From positions 113,172 through 177,171 of the forward strand of contig JARGGH010000001.1 of NCBI GenBank assembly GCA_029210945.1: a DNA stretch of 64,000 nt, given 5' to 3'. Under the pieces are notes generated by a model. That model had not been told where the DNA came from, ran no database searches, and was given only the letters and a program-made list of their open reading frames with translations. This stretch comes from Anaerolineales bacterium. Its GTDB lineage: Bacteria > Chloroflexota > Anaerolineae > Anaerolineales > E44-bin32. Of the stretch, positions 61,014-64,000 are shown piece after piece; position 1 is the first letter of the stretch, and each line of letters opens with the position of its first letter. A program made the translations under genes and the position numbers.

Positions 61014-62288
61014 ATGTCTCGTCATTTAAATCGATTTGGATTGCGCTACTTCCAGGATGAAGACCACTACACCCGGGCAGCCTGGAACGCCTGGGGGAAG
61101 GCGTTTACAAGCCTGGGGGTTCATTGGCTGACGCTGACTGCATCTGAACGCCGCGCAATCCCGGAATTCTTCTTACGCTCCGTCATCGATGCCGGCATCC
61201 AACCCATCATCCACATCGTCGCGGCTGTTGGTTCAATTTCTCTGCGCGAGATCGCCCCGATCCTCAAGAGCTACGCTGATTGGGGTGTCCGACACGTTGT
61301 AATTTTCGATCGTCCAAACCTGCAGTCGGCATGGGACCAGGCGGATTGGAATCGCCCCGACCTGATCGAGCGCTTTGTCGATGGTATGCTCCCGGTGCTC
61401 TATGTGCAGCAAGAAGTCGGTCTTGAGCCACTGCTTCCGCCTCTCGAACCCGGCGGGGATTATTGGGACACCGTATTTCTGGAATCAGCCCTCTCGGCGT
61501 TCAAACGGCGCGGTCAGGTCCATCTACTCGAACAGCTCGGTCTCAGTGCCTATGCCTGGACTTCAGGTCGTCCGCTTGATTGGGGCCGGGGTGGGCCAGC
61601 CGCCTGGCCGGAAGCCAAGCCCTACCGGAACCCGGAAGGCAGCGAGAACCACATTGGCTTCAGAATCTTCGATTGGTATCAGACCATTATGGAACACGTC
61701 ACCGGGTTTGAGACCCGCCTTTACGTGCTGGCCGGAGGTCACCACCAAGGCATCCAGAACGCCGGTCACGATCCGGTGAAAATGCAAACGGATATCTACG
61801 ACCAGCTGCAGTCAAACGACGTGCCCGGATTTGTCAGGTGTTTCAACTTTGATGCCTTCCCGACAGGAGCCAGCACAGATTCACGCTGGTTCAACGCCGA
61901 CGCAAGCCTTGGCCCCATGGCCGAGGCAGTATCGATGACACGCAAGAAGCAGTTCAGGCGTGAATCTTCAAAGCTGCCGAAGACGATTGACCACTATGCC
62001 CTCTTGCCGCGTTCCGGCACAGGACGTGCAATCAAGATCTGGGACAGAATGGTAGATTTCGCGGTTGCGGTCCAACCCACGACCGGTTTCTCATTTGAGG
62101 AAGCCCGCCACGCGAGAAAGGTCACGATACTGGCAGACGAAAAAGAAATCCCGCCAGAAATCCAAGAACGGCTCGAAGATAACGGCTGTGAAGTGAGCCG
62201 CATCGACATTCAAACGGACGAGAAGCTGCTGGACGCGATCACCGCGTTCGCGAAGCAGAAGGATCAGGCAGGAGGCAGAGATGAGTGA
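61014..62288 (+). CDS. Unassigned 424-residue protein, possibly TIM-barrel glycosidase-like
   Basis: I do not recognise this soluble protein with confidence. The first 320 residues alternate beta strands and helices with many aromatic residues (FGLRYFQDEDHYTRAAWNAW, HWLTL, VRHVVIFDRPN, GFRIFDWYQTIMEHV, RLYVLAGGHH), as in (beta/alpha)8 glycoside hydrolase barrels. No clear pair of catalytic Glu residues stands out. About 100 C-terminal residues look like a separate alpha/beta domain. It lacks a signal peptide, so it would act in the cytosol. Its stop overlaps the ftsZ start by eight bases. Confidence 0.7.
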   Translation: MSRHLNRFGLRYFQDEDHYTRAAWNAWGKAFTSLGVHWLTLTASERRAIPEFFLRSVIDAGIQPIIHIVAAVGSISLREIAPILKSYADWGVRHVVIFDRPNLQSAWDQADWNRPDLIERFVDGMLPVLYVQQEVGLEPLLPPLEPGGDYWDTVFLESALSAFKRRGQVHLLEQLGLSAYAWTSGRPLDWGRGGPAAWPEAKPYRNPEGSENHIGFRIFDWYQTIMEHVTGFETRLYVLAGGHHQGIQNAGHDPVKMQTDIYDQLQSNDVPGFVRCFNFDAFPTGASTDSRWFNADASLGPMAEAVSMTRKKQFRRESSKLPKTIDHYALLPRSGTGRAIKIWDRMVDFAVAVQPTTGFSFEEARHARKVTILADEKEIPPEIQERLEDNGCEVSRIDIQTDEKLLDAITAFAKQKDQAGGRDE

Positions 62289-63414
62289 ACAGGTTTCGAA
62301 AGATCCGTTGGAGAAATTACGACAACCCGCAGCTCCCGTGCGCGAAATCGGTGAGGTGTCTGTCAGGGTGCTCGGTCTCGGGGGTGGCGGTTCAAATGCA
62401 GTAAACCGGATGATTCAGCTGGGGTTATCCGGCGTCGAGTTCATCGCGGCCAACACTGATCGCCAGGCGCTTGCATCCAGCCTTGCGGAAGTAAAATTGC
62501 AGCTTGGGCCACGCATCACGCGCGGCCTGGGCGCAGGTGGAGATCCACGCGCTGGAATGGCGGCCGCAATGGAGAGCAGTCGCGAGATAGCCACCGCGCT
62601 GGCAGGTGCAGATATGGTTTTCATCACAGCCGGTATGGGCGGCGGCACAGGCACCGGCGCTGCGCCAGTTGCCGCTGAGATCGCAAGAGAGCTCGGTGCA
62701 GTCGTCATCGCGGTTGTAACCATGCCGTTTACGTTCGAAATGACCCGTCGGGCAAAAAACGCCCTTGAAGGGGTCCGCAAACTCCAGCCCCACACTCATA
62801 CGCTCATCACGGTGCCAAACGACCGTTTGCTTCAGATTGTTCCCCAGGATCTGAGCCTGGAGATCGCCTTCCGTCTGGCAGATGATGTGCTCCGTCAGGG
62901 CGTACAGGGAATAGCAGAACTGGTGACCCAACCCGGCATGATCAACGTCGACTTCGCTCACGTTCGAGAATTAATGATCCATGGCGGCGGGGCTTATATG
63001 GCGATTGGTCTTGGTAAAGGTGAGAATAAAGCTGCCGATGCGATTCATCAAGCGCTCCACCACCCGCTTCTGGAATTGGATCATCCCGAGCAGGCTTCGG
63101 GTGTGCTGATTCATTTCACAGGTGGAGAGGATCTGACCTTGTTTGAGGTCGGTGGAGCGGTCACAGAGTTGCGCGAGTCGCTCGCTCCTGATGCTGAAGT
63201 GATTCTCGGTGCCACCACCGATCCCTCAATGAATACCCGGGCCCAGGCAATCATTATCTTCACTGGTGTCGGAGGTCGCGCGTTTCAACCTGCGCCACGC
63301 GCTCAGGCGCTCGAAATCGAGGAAGCCGGTCCGACCGAAGCCGTTCCAATCGATGAAGACCTGGACCTCCCAACCTTCCTGCGGCGCAGAGTGGACATCG
63401 GACAGAGGAATTGA
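62281..63414 (+). CDS. ftsZ: FtsZ-family tubulin homologue, divergent T7 loop
   Basis: This 377-residue GTP-binding filament protein shows GLGGGGSNAVNRMI near 32, NTDRQAL near 58, the tubulin signature GGGTGTG (120-126), VPNDRLL and the C-terminal recruitment peptide DLDLPTFLRRR. The T7 loop reads N222-V-D-F-A-H227, where canonical FtsZ has N-x-D-x-x-D. The second catalytic Asp (E. coli D212) is therefore His. By analogy this should slow GTP hydrolysis and stabilise filaments. It sits in a sigma-54 operon rather than a division cluster, which suggests a specialised paralogue. If no other ftsZ exists, it would be the division protein. Confidence 0.93.
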   Translation: MSEQVSKDPLEKLRQPAAPVREIGEVSVRVLGLGGGGSNAVNRMIQLGLSGVEFIAANTDRQALASSLAEVKLQLGPRITRGLGAGGDPRAGMAAAMESSREIATALAGADMVFITAGMGGGTGTGAAPVAAEIARELGAVVIAVVTMPFTFEMTRRAKNALEGVRKLQPHTHTLITVPNDRLLQIVPQDLSLEIAFRLADDVLRQGVQGIAELVTQPGMINVDFAHVRELMIHGGGAYMAIGLGKGENKAADAIHQALHHPLLELDHPEQASGVLIHFTGGEDLTLFEVGGAVTELRESLAPDAEVILGATTDPSMNTRAQAIIIFTGVGGRAFQPAPRAQALEIEEAGPTEAVPIDEDLDLPTFLRRRVDIGQRN

Positions 63415-63415
63415 C

Positions 63416-63652
63416 ATGGGCGAACAGGATCTAGTCCGCAGGGTATCACGCGAGGTCGTCGGGAAGTTTCCGGAGATGGCCGGTGTCCGGCCGACAGTGA
63501 AGCATCAGAAGGATAATACCGGGGATGTGGCACAGATCTTGCTCACTTATAAGGGCAAGGCTGTTCTACCCGGTGGAAAAACCATAAAGCGGATCGTGCG
63601 GGTCGTCGCAAATGAACGCGGCCAGATTAAGAAGATCAGCACATCCAAGTAG
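63416..63652 (+). CDS. Small basic protein, 78 residues
   Basis: The ATG lies one base after the ftsZ stop. The product is soluble and basic, with predicted helix-beta-beta-helix content (DLVRRVSREVVGKFPEMAG, then strands with QILLTYKG and IKRIVRVVANERGQIKKIS). I know of no family. The coupling to ftsZ and the matched GC pattern support a real gene, possibly a filament-binding or regulatory factor. Confidence 0.7.
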   Translation: MGEQDLVRRVSREVVGKFPEMAGVRPTVKHQKDNTGDVAQILLTYKGKAVLPGGKTIKRIVRVVANERGQIKKISTSK

Positions 63653-63660
63653 GTGATAAG

Positions 63661-63861
63661 ATGAACAACACAGCGATCTCCTTCAACCAGATTATCCGGC
63701 TCACGTTCTGGCGGATTGTCGCCTGGGGTACCGGCAAGGCGGTCAAGAACCAGAAAATGGTCGAGCGTGCATTGTGGGTGACCCCGCTCGCGCTGGCCGC
63801 CGTTCTGGCGTACGTCCTGGGCAGATTGGTCGGCTCACTGTTACTCTGGGGATTTGCCTGA
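63661..63861 (+). CDS. Small single-TM membrane protein, 66 residues
   Basis: The ATG lies 8 nt after the previous stop, with a GGTGA ribosome site. The N-terminal 40 residues are mixed and basic. A hydrophobic helix (about 39-62, LWVTPLALAAVLAYVLGRLV) follows, ending near the C-terminus. It could anchor the neighbouring filament protein or protease at the membrane. No homology is recognised. Confidence 0.65.
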   Translation: MNNTAISFNQIIRLTFWRIVAWGTGKAVKNQKMVERALWVTPLALAAVLAYVLGRLVGSLLLWGFA

Positions 63862-63893
63862 CCTTGAGTCATGAAATTTATTGCAGACGATCT

Positions 63894-63924
63894 GCGCCCG
63901 GAGTACAATCCGGGCGCATTGCTT
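63894..63924 (+). terminator. Terminator of the FtsZ operon
   Basis: A nine-base-pair GC-rich stem (63894-63902 with 63909-63917) encloses the loop GTACAA and is followed by a modest T-rich tail (ATTGCTT). It lies 33 nt past the last stop of the operon. A TTGCAG ... TACAAT pair with 17-bp spacing here looks like a promoter but falls inside the hairpin. The hairpin reading is preferred. Confidence 0.65.
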
Positions 63925-64000
63925 GTACGCCCGGCATGGGCGATAGCTAGGAGGTGAGAGTCCTCTGCGGGCGTTGATCCGACGAACCGCTAGCCGAAGG
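63925..64000 (+). mobile_element. 5' end of a probable group II intron (runs off the window)
   Basis: From GTACGCCC on, the sequence matches the conserved 5' domain of bacterial group II introns as I recall it: GCCCGGCATGGGC, AGGAGGTGAGAGTCCTC, CGGGCGTTG and AACCGCTAGCCGAAGG in order. The first bases GTACG are close to the intron consensus GTGYG. The position right after a terminator hairpin fits the target preference of class C introns. Its reverse transcriptase would lie beyond the window. Confidence 0.65.

Noticed and set aside
63881..63909. Sigma-70-like promoter TTGCAG-N17-TACAAT after the FtsZ operon
   Set aside because: The TACAAT overlaps the loop and right arm of a nine-base-pair terminator stem (63894-63917), and the sequence that follows is intron-like. 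A terminator explains the site better.
1..64000. CRISPR arrays or phage structural genes
   Set aside because: I saw no regularly spaced direct repeats and no capsid, terminase or portal-like proteins. The only mobile signals are the recombinase at 39.3 kb and the intron at the right edge.

Overview
The window reads as a chromosomal contig of moderate GC from a Chloroflexota bacterium, most likely Anaerolineae-like. This is an inference from the gene mix: mevalonate-type isoprenoid decarboxylase, TrmFO, Hanks-type kinase and FHA signalling, a winged-helix AAA+ ATPase followed by a glycerophosphodiesterase, L,D-transpeptidase, and a linked smpB/ssrA. No rRNA or taxonomic marker settles it. Coding density is high, with many ATGA, GTGA and TTGA start/stop overlaps. 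About nine genes have a -10 element only 6-9 nt before the start codon, which suggests leaderless mRNAs.

Layout. 0.1-6.5 kb (minus): peptidase-MA protein, AEC transporter, HEAT-repeat protein, rseP, mvaD, Tat-type L,D-transpeptidase. 7.1-10.3 kb: BMP-like lipoprotein (plus), then tRNA-His lying directly behind hisS, and a MOSC protein (minus). 10.4-17.1 kb (plus): three complex-I/hydrogenase-4-like membrane subunits with no catalytic partner, a coiled-coil protein, selB. 17.1-23.6 kb (minus): fmt, GNAT, glpA, glpB, phosphatase, amidohydrolase. 23.7-32 kb: recJ, a GT2 glycosyltransferase, AAA+ ATPase, glycerophosphodiesterase, an orphan CoA-transferase beta subunit, a GH3-like exported protein. 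32-38 kb: a divergent Ser/Thr kinase and FHA/winged-helix regulator pair, ssrA (tmRNA, tag ANRTDFAALPVAA), an unknown gene, smpB, a carboxy-terminal protease, an HD-GYP response regulator. 38-48.1 kb: a YihY/BrkB protein, a tyrosine recombinase with a dif-like 28-bp site in its leader, a sugar-nucleotidyltransferase interrupted by an in-frame TAG, ctaA, degV, hflX, a histidine kinase, an M28 peptidase, trmFO.

48.1-63.9 kb (plus) is the most unusual part: a self-contained sigma-54 island. It has rpoN with a four-Cys zinc-ribbon insert, a soluble PAS histidine kinase, and an NtrC-class activator that ends after its AAA+ domain and so lacks a DNA-binding domain. Three near-perfect -24/-12 promoters lie before rpoN, before a structural operon (small 2-TM protein, 1697-aa TPR protein, 893-aa TPR/C25 caspase-fold protease) and before a second operon (unassigned 424-aa protein, divergent FtsZ, two small proteins). 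The FtsZ has the signature GTP-binding loop and a normal C-terminal peptide, but the second catalytic Asp of the T7 loop is His. The simplest reading is one dedicated sigma-54 circuit that switches on an FtsZ-like filament together with a TPR scaffold and a caspase-fold protease. I know of no described system with this composition. A terminator closes the locus, and the 5' end of what looks like a group II intron follows immediately and runs off the window.
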